DNA of 6,948 nt from an uncultured Ignavibacteriales bacterium (GTDB lineage Bacteria > Bacteroidota > Ignavibacteria > Ignavibacteriales > Ignavibacteriaceae): positions 1 through 6,948 of the forward strand of contig CAJXGP010000106.1 of NCBI GenBank assembly GCA_913053915.1, read 5' to 3'. The position numbers were made by a program, and so were the translations under genes. The notes beneath the pieces were generated by a model. The model saw only the letters and a list, made by a program, of their open reading frames with translations. It did no database searches and was not told where the DNA came from. Shown here one piece after another: positions 1-6,359 of this stretch (its first letter is position 1; every line of letters starts with the position of its first letter).

Positions 1-37
1 ATGAATTACCAAAAGCAGAATAACTACTGAGATAGGA
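1..37 (-). repeat. Start of tandem repeat unit C (cut by window edge)
   Basis: Residues 571-582 repeat the first twelve residues of unit B exactly. Bases 1-43 are identical to bases 505-547. The identity includes synonymous positions and continues to the window edge, so the true identical tract may be longer. Confidence 0.85.
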
Positions 38-1747
38 ATTATTATTCATAACAATCTTATTTCCGTTCCCAATTATATCTCCGGAAAAACCTGAATTGTT
101 TAGTATTAAATCATTAGAGTTCTGCAGAATGAGAGTTTTAATTCTAATATGATGGGAATTATCAAAACGCAAATCGGAATTTGATAAAACCGTAGAACTG
201 TCACTTTGAAAAAAAGTCGGAGAAAACGAATAACTTGTGTCAATCTCCACAATATGATTCGCTGGACCAAGCAGTTTAATAGTATAGGAAAGCCAAGGAC
301 CTTTATTTGTAAGATTTCCATTAATATTAAAAAGTAAATAATTTTTCCCAGAGATATCTCCGTTATTTTGGAAAAGTCCATTAGATGTTATAGTATAAGC
401 GTGGGAAGTTTCGGGGTACATATTACCGTTAAGGTAACAATCACCATTAAAATTTACGTTAGATGCGATACCAACATTACCGGTAAAATTAACATTTTCA
501 AAAGATGAATTACCAAAAGCAGAATAACTACTGAGATAGGAATTATTTATCAACTTTACTTCATTACCATTGCCGATTAATTGTTTTACAGCAAGAGAAG
601 AATTTGAAACCAAATATAAACTGCTTCCGGGTTCTAATACTAATTTCATAATTTGTACTCTTGAATTATCGAAACGGAGAAAAGAAGAACTACTTATTCC
701 ATTATTACTTAAAGGTGTAGTGGATACAGTTACTGTTGAAGTAAGCGCCGTGAAATTTGAAGGTGAAAAGGTAAAATTCGGGTCTGTTAATACAATATGA
801 TTTCCCGTTCCTATCATTCTAACACTGTATGAAAGCCAAGGTCCTTTATTTGTAAGATTTCCATTTATATCAAAATTTAAATAATTTTTCCCAGAGATAT
901 TTCCGTTATTCTGGAAAAGTCCGTTAGTTGTAATGAAAACAGTATAAGAAGATTGGGGGTACATATTTCCATTAAGATAAGAATTACCATAAAAACTTAC
1001 ATTTGTTCCAATTCCAACATCGCCTTTGAAATATGTATCGGTATATCTTGTGGAAGTTCCTGAAATTGGTGAAGAAGATATATATGAACCGTTTTTAAAC
1101 TCTATTCCGGAAGTATCGCCGCCGACGCTGATAAATTCCTCAACGTGAAGCACGGAATGTTTATCCAAAGTAAATTTTTCGTTCTGCAAATTTTGTCCAA
1201 GAATAATTTTTCTCGCATAAACCGAAGATGAATCGATAGTTATATTCCCGGCTGAAACAAGCGTAGCGCTGTCGGCTCGAACAGAATAAGGATTGAACAA
1301 TTTACCTTCCGATAAAAACGCGTGGGAAAGAGTATCAACAATATGCAAAGTACCTGTGTTCCAATAACCGTTTGCTTCATTATAAATACTACCTGCTTGA
1401 TTTCCTCCGACAATAATTTCCAAATTATAGCCGTTAATTGTTCCGTTGTTCCAAAGATAATTAGCCACATATAATCTGTAAATAGTACCGTCAATTTTTT
1501 CAGGTGCTATACCAGCATTTTTATTATTGGTAATTTGAATACTGTTTGCAAAAGTAATAAGGTCCAATGTAACAGGACCTTTTATTAAGACATTATCACC
1601 TGGTGCCGGTACAACGCCATCTTTCCAAGTCCCGATTGAAGTCCAAGGACCGCCACCTGAAGTTGATTCTACTGGTCCTTGTCCGAATAATTGGAATGAG
1701 CAAATCAACAAAATGCTCAAAATCAGATTTGTTTTATTCTTTAACAT
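1..1747 (-). CDS. Secreted tandem-repeat surface protein (3'-truncated by window edge)
   Basis: An uninterrupted frame of 582 codons starts at ATG 1747 and runs off the left edge with no stop; I translated it throughout. Residues 1-22 look like a type I signal peptide: K3/K5, a hydrophobic core about 8-21, then LFG before Q23. C16 lacks a lipobox, so it is probably not a lipoprotein. Residues 35-55 (W..IGTW.DGVVPAPGDNV) match the N-terminal start of many Bacteroidota secreted proteins with beta-rich folds. From residue 221 onward are Asn/Gly/Ser/Tyr-rich tandem units of about 170-180 residues sharing NGLFQNNG, SGKNY, NGNLTNKGPWLSY, NHIV, RFDNS and IGNGN. This suggests a beta-helix-like extracellular stalk or adhesin. 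A type IX sorting tail would be expected at the unseen C-terminus but cannot be checked. A GGAGGT Shine-Dalgarno fixes the start, and an ECF-like promoter lies upstream at 1830-1855. The exact function is unknown. Confidence 0.85.
   Translation of the reverse strand, partial: MLKNKTNLILSILLICSFQLFGQGPVESTSGGGPWTSIGTWKDGVVPAPGDNVLIKGPVTLDLITFANSIQITNNKNAGIAPEKIDGTIYRLYVANYLWNNGTINGYNLEIIVGGNQAGSIYNEANGYWNTGTLHIVDTLSHAFLSEGKLFNPYSVRADSATLVSAGNITIDSSSVYARKIILGQNLQNEKFTLDKHSVLHVEEFISVGGDTSGIEFKNGSYISSSPISGTSTRYTDTYFKGDVGIGTNVSFYGNSYLNGNMYPQSSYTVFITTNGLFQNNGNISGKNYLNFDINGNLTNKGPWLSYSVRMIGTGNHIVLTDPNFTFSPSNFTALTSTVTVSTTPLSNNGISSSSFLRFDNSRVQIMKLVLEPGSSLYLVSNSSLAVKQLIGNGNEVKLINNSYLSSYSAFGNSSFENVNFTGNVGIASNVNFNGDCYLNGNMYPETSHAYTITSNGLFQNNGDISGKNYLLFNINGNLTNKGPWLSYTIKLLGPANHIVEIDTSYSFSPTFFQSDSSTVLSNSDLRFDNSHHIRIKTLILQNSNDLILNNSGFSGDIIGNGNKIVMNNNSYLSSYSAFGNS
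38..541 (-). repeat. Tandem repeat unit B of secreted protein (168 aa)
   Basis: Second copy, residues about 403-570, beginning SYLSSYSAFGNS. It repeats the motif order of unit A: GD/NVGI, YLNGNMYP, NGLFQNNG, SGKNYL, NGNLTNKGPWLSY, NHIV, LRFDNS, IGNGN. Exactly 504 bases after its start the third copy begins with the same residues. Confidence 0.85.
542..1087 (-). repeat. Tandem repeat unit A of secreted protein (182 aa)
   Basis: First copy of the protein repeat, residues about 221-402 of the secreted protein. It begins SYISSS and carries NGLFQNNG, SGKNYL, NGNLTNKGPWLSY, NHIV, RFDNS and IGNGN in the same order as unit B. It is about 14 residues longer than unit B. At DNA level it keeps blocks of about 22 identical bases with unit B (for example 844-865 versus 301-322) separated by substitutions, so this is an older duplication. 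Confidence 0.8.
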
Positions 1748-1750
1748 ATT

Positions 1751-1756
1751 ACCTCC
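1751..1756 (-). promoter_or_regulatory. Shine-Dalgarno GGAGGT of the secreted protein gene
   Basis: On the minus strand GGAGGT is followed by AAT and then ATG 1747. It is the strongest ribosome-binding site in the window and decides the start codon. The sigma and CHAT genes have no comparable site, so the secreted protein may be translated more efficiently. Confidence 0.7.
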
Positions 1757-1829
1757 GTAATTGTTTTGTTAAAAAAAACGCTGCCGTATTTTTTGTTATT
1801 AGTAAGATATTATTACCCTACTAATTATT

Positions 1830-1855
1830 ATACGGACAACAACGTAAAAATTACC
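1830..1855 (-). promoter_or_regulatory. Predicted ECF-type promoter of the secreted protein gene
   Basis: On the minus strand there is a GGTAA box (1855-1851), a 16-bp spacer, and a CGTAT box (1834-1830). Boxes and spacing are identical to the element at 5344-5369, and the two also share TT, ACG and TGTC within the spacer at the same positions (19 of 26 bases overall). The -35/N16/CGT layout is typical of ECF sigma promoters, although GGTAA lacks the common AAC of ECF -35 boxes. It lies 17 bases after the CHAT stop codon, with a leader of roughly 75 nt to ATG 1747. It probably makes the secreted gene a separate transcription unit driven by the sigma factor encoded at 5370-6143. The recognition is inferred. 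Confidence 0.65.
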
Positions 1856-1872
1856 AAAATAATTCAGTTTGA

Positions 1873-4668
1873 CTATAAACTTGTATAGAAGGGAGCCCAG
1901 TAAAAAGGATGGATTTTATAAACTTTTGATTTTGCTTCTGTTATATATTTCCTCTGCGCATAGCTCAATATTTTATCAACTTGGATTCGTCCTTTTTCTT
2001 TGCTGAGTAAATCATAAAAATTCTTAAATATTAAGTATGCAGATTTATCTTCCAAAAGCCATTTGGTTGAAATTACATATTTAACGCCTGCTTCTTTCCA
2101 AATCTGTGAAAAATTAATTAAATCTATATCCGTCGGTATATCCTTTACCAAACCCACACCTTCGCCTGTAGAGCAAGCGCTTAAAATCAAAAGTTTGGGT
2201 CTGATTTTAGTGTTAAATATTTCATAAATCTTTAATGGTTTATCGGCAAATTCAATTGATGAATTAAGCGGATTTTGTACATCTATATTGGTATGACTTG
2301 CTATATGTATTACATCATATTCGGCACCGTATTTTAAAAAATTATTTTTTGTTGCATCGCTGTTTATAAGTACTTTTTTTGTTTTAAATAATGCTTTAGG
2401 TATTGTCTCCACTTCCGTCCGGTTATATTGTAATCCTTTTATTGATGGTGCAATTCCTAAAAATGAGTTTAAATTTAATTGCTTCTCTTCATCCCTCAAA
2501 TTACTTGCAGAAGTTACATAACCAATTACATAATCCTTTACCAAAAAATTATATTGAGTTGAATCATCACCACTTACAAGCGACTCAAACGGAAGGCGGT
2601 AGAGTGAATGCTCAGGTGAAAATATGATGTGGAAATCTTTTTTAATCAAACCGGCTTTTACTATTGGCTGAACAAGTAGTTCATATATTTTTTTTGAGGG
2701 CTTCACCCAAAGATCATCTTTTGGATTATCTTTACCTCTATAAATAGTCTTCAAATAATATTTGACTAAAGAAGTGATCTTTTGGGAAGTGCTATTGATT
2801 TTAAACATTTTTGCATCGTCTTTATTAACAGCAATTGTATATAAATTTTTATCGCCAAAAACATATTTTATTAAAACATCCTTAGCATTTAATAATTTTT
2901 GCAGATTTTTAATAGAGCCAATAACATTTTTATCAAAATTGAAATTTATCCTTTTCAAATTTATATTTTCTTTAGAACTTAAATTGATTTCATGTTCGAG
3001 CAAATCGATTAAATTAAACAATTCTTTTTTATCGCCGGCGTCAGAGTCCAGATTATTAAATTTATTTAACAGAAAAGAAAAAGAAAGTCCGCTGTTATCG
3101 GTTTCATTTCCGTAATTACCCCAAAACGGCAGACTCTTTCTCAGCTCAGAATAATAAAAAAAACTTTTGATATCATTAATTTCGAACAAATAATCCATTA
3201 GAAGAGAATAAATCCGATTCCTCTGCCAATAAACGGATTCAACTGCTTTTTCATAACTAAAAATAGATCTCGATTTATTTATGTTTTTAATATAAATGGA
3301 GTCATATTCTGCAGCTTTTTGTTTCAATAATTGAATAGCCAAATTTATCTTATGCTGTTCTTTGAGAACCACAGCCAATAAAATATCTACATTAATCGGA
3401 TAATATTTAGTTCCGTTCTTATTTTTTGTATACCGTCTGGCTTCCAACAGATTTTTTTGGGCATCATTTAATTTTCCCAATTTTAAATATGCCCTGCCAA
3501 GTGATAAAAAAGCCCAATATTTATAAACATCATAATTTAGTTTGCTGCTTAACTTTAATGATTTTTTTGCATAATAAATCTCTTCATCTATATTTTTATT
3601 TTTCTCGGCATAAAAAATATTGAAGAAATATTTAATTAATTCACCTTCGCCGGTGTTATCGTCCAAAGGATTTATAAATCTATTGATATCTATAAAATTT
3701 GAAAAATTATTCTTAACGAAGGCAATAAGACTGTTATACGCAACAATCCTGCCCCATTTATATCCTATTTTGCCGCTCAGCTTGTAACTTTTAGTTATTA
3801 ATTGATATCTATAATTTATCATTGTTCTGTTAAATAACGGAACATGAGAAAGGAAATAATATGTGTCGGCAAGGCCGGTTTGGTTATTAATTTCTTTCTG
3901 AATTTTATATGCTTTCAGGTAATACGGATAACTTTTGTACCATTCTTTTTTGTCAAAGTATAATAGTCCTATATCACTTAATGTAATTGCCGTTCCTATT
4001 TTGTTGTTTACTTTTTTGTATAATTTCAAAGCATTTTGATAAAGAACATCTGCGGAGTCTAAATCTCCTTTGTACCACCTTAAAACCCCAAGCTGCCTTA
4101 TCGCATTTGCTTCTTCGTTCCGGCTTCTAATTTCTTTGGCAATTATCAATGCTTGTGTTTGGTATAAATATGCCGAATCATATTGAGCAAGGTAAAATTT
4201 AATTAGCCCTAAAATATTATTCGCCTTTGATTCTAATTTTTTATTGTTAGCCAATTTTGAAAAATGAAGCGTTTTCCTCGCATAAATTGCAGCACTATCA
4301 GGTATACCGTTAAAAAAATAGATCTCTGCCAAATAAGATAAGAATAAAGGATTGCCGATGTTTTTATAGTTTTTAATTTCATAAAAATGATTTTTAGCTT
4401 TATTAATTTTCCCTTCCTTTAGCAATACTTCGAGATAAATCAGGTTAAAAGTTAAATTAGATTTATTTTGGGGAACTGCCGGCGATAATATTTTCTCCGC
4501 TTTTATTAAATCCCAATTATTTAAATGAGTTTGAGCAATGGCTATTCGTTCATCTATTGAATAGGTGTTGCTAAATTGAATAAAAAGAAATGTTAAAATA
4601 GGGGTGGATAATATTACTATCCAAAGTAAAAAACGTTTAAAATTATTATTCGATAAACTTAAATACAT
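1873..4668 (-). CDS. Membrane-anchored TPR-CHAT caspase-like protein
   Basis: 931 residues. The N-terminus has N-F-K11-R12 followed by a hydrophobic segment about 13-31, which reads as an uncleaved signal anchor (N-in) placing the rest outside the cytoplasmic membrane. Residues about 40-515 are helical with TPR-type repeats (for example A.....G..KA, LGLIKFYLAQYDSA, LGRAYLKLGKLNDA). Residues about 590-931 form a CHAT domain: VLIKYVFGDKNLYTIAV at its start, HIASHT with candidate catalytic His792, LLILSACSTGEG with candidate nucleophile Cys832, and a terminal HPFYWAPF. Both dyad residues are present, so it is probably an active clan CD cysteine peptidase. TPRs usually bind a partner or regulator. 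The start overlaps the anti-sigma gene by 23 bases and has no obvious Shine-Dalgarno of its own, suggesting translational coupling; no other early ATG exists. The stop is TAG at 1875-1873. Substrate unknown; the anti-sigma or the secreted protein are guesses. Confidence 0.9.
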   Translation of the reverse strand: MYLSLSNNNFKRFLLWIVILSTPILTFLFIQFSNTYSIDERIAIAQTHLNNWDLIKAEKILSPAVPQNKSNLTFNLIYLEVLLKEGKINKAKNHFYEIKNYKNIGNPLFLSYLAEIYFFNGIPDSAAIYARKTLHFSKLANNKKLESKANNILGLIKFYLAQYDSAYLYQTQALIIAKEIRSRNEEANAIRQLGVLRWYKGDLDSADVLYQNALKLYKKVNNKIGTAITLSDIGLLYFDKKEWYKSYPYYLKAYKIQKEINNQTGLADTYYFLSHVPLFNRTMINYRYQLITKSYKLSGKIGYKWGRIVAYNSLIAFVKNNFSNFIDINRFINPLDDNTGEGELIKYFFNIFYAEKNKNIDEEIYYAKKSLKLSSKLNYDVYKYWAFLSLGRAYLKLGKLNDAQKNLLEARRYTKNKNGTKYYPINVDILLAVVLKEQHKINLAIQLLKQKAAEYDSIYIKNINKSRSIFSYEKAVESVYWQRNRIYSLLMDYLFEINDIKSFFYYSELRKSLPFWGNYGNETDNSGLSFSFLLNKFNNLDSDAGDKKELFNLIDLLEHEINLSSKENINLKRINFNFDKNVIGSIKNLQKLLNAKDVLIKYVFGDKNLYTIAVNKDDAKMFKINSTSQKITSLVKYYLKTIYRGKDNPKDDLWVKPSKKIYELLVQPIVKAGLIKKDFHIIFSPEHSLYRLPFESLVSGDDSTQYNFLVKDYVIGYVTSASNLRDEEKQLNLNSFLGIAPSIKGLQYNRTEVETIPKALFKTKKVLINSDATKNNFLKYGAEYDVIHIASHTNIDVQNPLNSSIEFADKPLKIYEIFNTKIRPKLLILSACSTGEGVGLVKDIPTDIDLINFSQIWKEAGVKYVISTKWLLEDKSAYLIFKNFYDLLSKEKGRIQVDKILSYAQRKYITEAKSKVYKIHPFYWAPFYTSL

Positions 4669-5302
4669 TTAATTTAGAATCAATTTTTGATAAGTTAGAT
4701 AACACCGCCTTAACCTGCCAACTATATTTTTGCCCCGGCTTTAGATTTAATTTTCCGGTTAAATTTATAAAATTATGAGCGATGCTTTTTTCAAAGATAA
4801 CATTACCAATTTCATCAAACAAAATAAAGTGATATTGAAAAGTATTATTTATCTTTTCCCAATTAAATTTCAGATTATTTTCGTTAATTGAGGCGTTATC
4901 CGATGGTGATTCGAGAACTAAGTTAATCACAGGCGAGCTATTCCTTAAATGTATTTTTGAGGAATTATAATTGCCATTATAAATCAGATAACCTAAACCG
5001 ATACCGATTAACAGCAATATAAAAGCATAACCTAAGTTTGGGAAATATTTCATCCTATTAAACAGATTATTAAGTTTATTTGTCTTGTTGCCGGCGGATA
5101 CCAATTCCTCCGCCTTTTTTAAAGCAGCAGCATCTAAAACCGGTTCTTCGAGAGAATTAATTTTATCTCTACTTTTAATTGATGCGGATACTATTTCCAA
5201 ACATTTATCACATTTAGAAATATGATTTAATATTTTATCCTGTTTTCCTTTTGAAATTTTATTTTCTAACAATTCGGTTATTTGTTCGTCTGTAATGTGC
5301 AT
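4646..5302 (-). CDS. Single-pass zinc-binding anti-sigma factor-like protein with Ig/Fn3-like outer domain
   Basis: 218 residues. The cytoplasmic N-terminus carries H27-x3-C31-x2-C34, the zinc-binding anti-sigma (ZAS) signature that typically holds an ECF sigma factor. An Ala/Lys/Glu-rich helix follows (about 57-70), then one transmembrane segment about 90-108 (LGYAFILLLIGIGLGYLIY). The C-terminus, about 125-218, should be extracytoplasmic: VLESPSDNASI, LKFNWEKI, YHFILFDEIGNVIFEK, LKPGQKYSWQV. This beta pattern resembles the Fn3/Ig-like domains at the end of many Bacteroidota membrane proteins. It lies between the sigma gene (67-bp gap) and CHAT (23-bp overlap), which supports the assignment. 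Start ATG 5302 has AAGGA seven bases upstream. An ECF-like promoter sits in the gap, so it is probably induced by the sigma factor it would restrain. The anti-sigma role is inferred from motif and context. Confidence 0.82.
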   Translation of the reverse strand: MHITDEQITELLENKISKGKQDKILNHISKCDKCLEIVSASIKSRDKINSLEEPVLDAAALKKAEELVSAGNKTNKLNNLFNRMKYFPNLGYAFILLLIGIGLGYLIYNGNYNSSKIHLRNSSPVINLVLESPSDNASINENNLKFNWEKINNTFQYHFILFDEIGNVIFEKSIAHNFINLTGKLNLKPGQKYSWQVKAVLSNLSKIDSKLNVFKFIE

Positions 5303-5309
5303 TTTAATG

Positions 5310-5314
5310 TCCTT
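5310..5314 (-). promoter_or_regulatory. Shine-Dalgarno AAGGA of the anti-sigma gene
   Basis: On the minus strand AAGGA lies seven bases before ATG 5302. It supports that start and shows that this organism can use SD sites for some genes. Confidence 0.6.
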
Positions 5315-5343
5315 AAAAAAAAATTATTTAAGCTGTATATTAA

Positions 5344-5369
5344 ATACGGACACGCTCGTCAATTTTACC
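5344..5369 (-). promoter_or_regulatory. Predicted ECF-type promoter of the anti-sigma/CHAT operon
   Basis: On the minus strand there is GGTAA (5369-5365), a 16-bp spacer, and CGTAT (5348-5344). GGTAA begins at the base after the TAA stop of the sigma gene. The element matches the one at 1830-1855 in both boxes and in spacing. A start site roughly seven bases past CGTAT would leave a leader of about 35 nt with AAGGA in it. This would let anti-sigma and CHAT be transcribed independently of the sigma gene as a feedback loop. Read-through from the sigma gene is also possible, since no terminator is visible in the 67-bp gap. Confidence 0.65.
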
Positions 5370-6143
5370 TTATTTATCTTCAAAATATTTTTTTAGTTTT
5401 TTAATTGTTCTATTTAGCACAGTATAAACCCTTCTTTCGGGAATATTTATAATTTTAGCAATTTGAGACGCCGTTAGATTTTCCCAATATTTAAATTTTA
5501 CAATTAATCTGTCTTCTTCAGGAATTTTATTTAACATTATTTCTATCTTCTCGGTTAATATTTTTAGATTATCATCCGGTCTGTTTTTGTTTTGATGAAA
5601 AACTACCGAGTCATTATATTCGAGCAATACTGATTTTGGTTGTGAAATTTTTTCAGAGCGGTTTAGAGGAGACAGTAAATCATTAATTTTATCAATAGCC
5701 GAGATAACATCATTTCCATTCGATAATTCATTGTTTAATATTTTTTCTACTTCTGCAATTCCGTAACCTTTCCAAAAATGTAATTCGAATACTTTCCTTT
5801 CGAAATTGCTTAAGCTTGTAATGGCTTTCGGATACCTTTTCCTTCCGAATTTAGATCGATAACAATCAATGCAAAGTCTGTTAACAACAACATTTAAATA
5901 AGTACTTAAGCGTATTTTTTTATCGTTTAAAGAGTATTTAAATTTTCTTAAAATCCTAAAATTATTATTGACCAACTTGCTGCAAATAAAAAGATAATTT
6001 TCCATCGCCGTATCATAATCATCGGTGTACTGCCAAATTATTTTAAGCATATATTTGGAGTATATATTGAGAAATTCTTTCCACCCTTCAGTCGATTCAA
6101 TTCCCTTGGAAAATATTTTTTGCAATAATTCGTAATCTGTCAT
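5370..6143 (-). CDS. ECF-like sigma-70 family RNA polymerase sigma factor, enlarged
   Basis: 257 residues, longer than the usual ECF length of about 170-200. Residues about 21-105 fit region 2: EFLNIYSKYMLKIIWQY, then the LSTYLNVVVNRLCIDCYR core that normally contacts polymerase and the -10 element, then basic FGRKRYP. Residues about 196-255 fit region 4: LNKIPEEDRLIVKFKYWENLTASQIAKI, then IPERRVYTVLNRTIKKLKK, a helix-turn-helix for the -35 box. Between them, residues about 110-138 (LSNFERKVFELHFWKGYGIAEVEKIL) also look like the first part of a region-4 helix-turn-helix, followed by a polar linker. The start ATG 6143 has no clear Shine-Dalgarno; upstream is A/T-rich. The downstream anti-sigma gene and the two GGTAA-N16-CGTAT elements make this the likely regulator of the locus. 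The family call is firm; the target promoters are inferred. Confidence 0.85.
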   Translation of the reverse strand: MTDYELLQKIFSKGIESTEGWKEFLNIYSKYMLKIIWQYTDDYDTAMENYLFICSKLVNNNFRILRKFKYSLNDKKIRLSTYLNVVVNRLCIDCYRSKFGRKRYPKAITSLSNFERKVFELHFWKGYGIAEVEKILNNELSNGNDVISAIDKINDLLSPLNRSEKISQPKSVLLEYNDSVVFHQNKNRPDDNLKILTEKIEIMLNKIPEEDRLIVKFKYWENLTASQIAKIINIPERRVYTVLNRTIKKLKKYFEDK

Positions 6144-6302
6144 TTTAATAAAAATTCTTAGATTTTATGGCTCTATATCAAATAAATTTTGTGATTATAA
6201 AATAATTTAGTGAAATAATTTTACTTATTATAGAAGTTATGTTTAAAAGAGAAAATTTTTAATTATACCAAAAAGAAAGGAAAAGAAATAGTTTATAAGA
6301 AG
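6144..6302. other. Divergent A/T-rich intergenic stretch upstream of the sigma gene
   Basis: No coding frame is supported here. On the minus strand there are two TATAAT hexamers (6199-6194 and 6232-6227), but no convincing -35 box at 16-18 bp from either. No GGTAA-N16-CGTAT element is present. The stretch must hold the sigma promoter and possibly the left end of the neighbouring insertion sequence, whose boundary I could not place. Confidence 0.4.
6198..6223. repeat. A/T palindrome upstream of the sigma gene
   Basis: An inverted repeat with arms of 11 bases, ten of which pair (one A:A mismatch), around the loop AGTG. It overlaps a TATAAT hexamer on the minus strand. It could be an operator for the sigma gene or simply chance in A/T-rich DNA. 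Confidence 0.35.
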
Positions 6303-6356
6303 AGCATCCCTTCGTAAATTTAGATTGACAAAATCATAAATAAAAAAAAGGATGCT
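6303..6356 (+). promoter_or_regulatory. Inverted repeat AGCATCC/GGATGCT covering the transposase ribosome-binding site
   Basis: AGCATCC at 6303-6309 is perfectly complementary to GGATGCT at 6350-6356, with a 40-base loop. The right arm overlaps the Shine-Dalgarno AAGGA (6348-6352), which lies seven bases before ATG 6360. In RNA the pairing would hide the ribosome-binding site, a known way insertion sequences limit transposase made from outside transcripts. Function inferred from pairing only. Confidence 0.4.
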
Positions 6357-6359
6357 GCA

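Noticed and set aside
106..381. Minus-strand open frame in another phase inside repeat unit B
   Set aside because: Shadow of the real frame; hydrophobic character is a product of the A/T-rich code.
570..800. Open frame on the plus strand inside the secreted gene
   Set aside because: It is antisense to the continuous 582-codon minus frame with repeat structure and signal peptide, and resembles no family.
1..1087. CRISPR-like or intergenic repeat array
   Set aside because: The repeats are 168-182 codons long, in frame and protein-coding, with no short spaced units.
1240..1494. Minus-strand open frame in another phase inside the secreted gene
   Set aside because: It overlaps the real frame and its sequence has no domain features.
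1748..1872. Rho-independent terminator after the CHAT gene
   Set aside because: No GC-rich stem followed by a T-run is found directly after the stop codon at 1873; the stretch instead starts with the promoter-like element.
2762..3115. 117-codon plus-strand frame inside the CHAT gene
   Set aside because: Antisense to a convincing CHAT domain; no start signal and no recognisable family.
6325..6330. TTGACA as a -35 box for the transposase
   Set aside because: The hexamer is perfect, but no TATAAT-like box lies 16-18 bases downstream, where the Shine-Dalgarno sits. It could still matter in a circular IS intermediate, which cannot be judged here.
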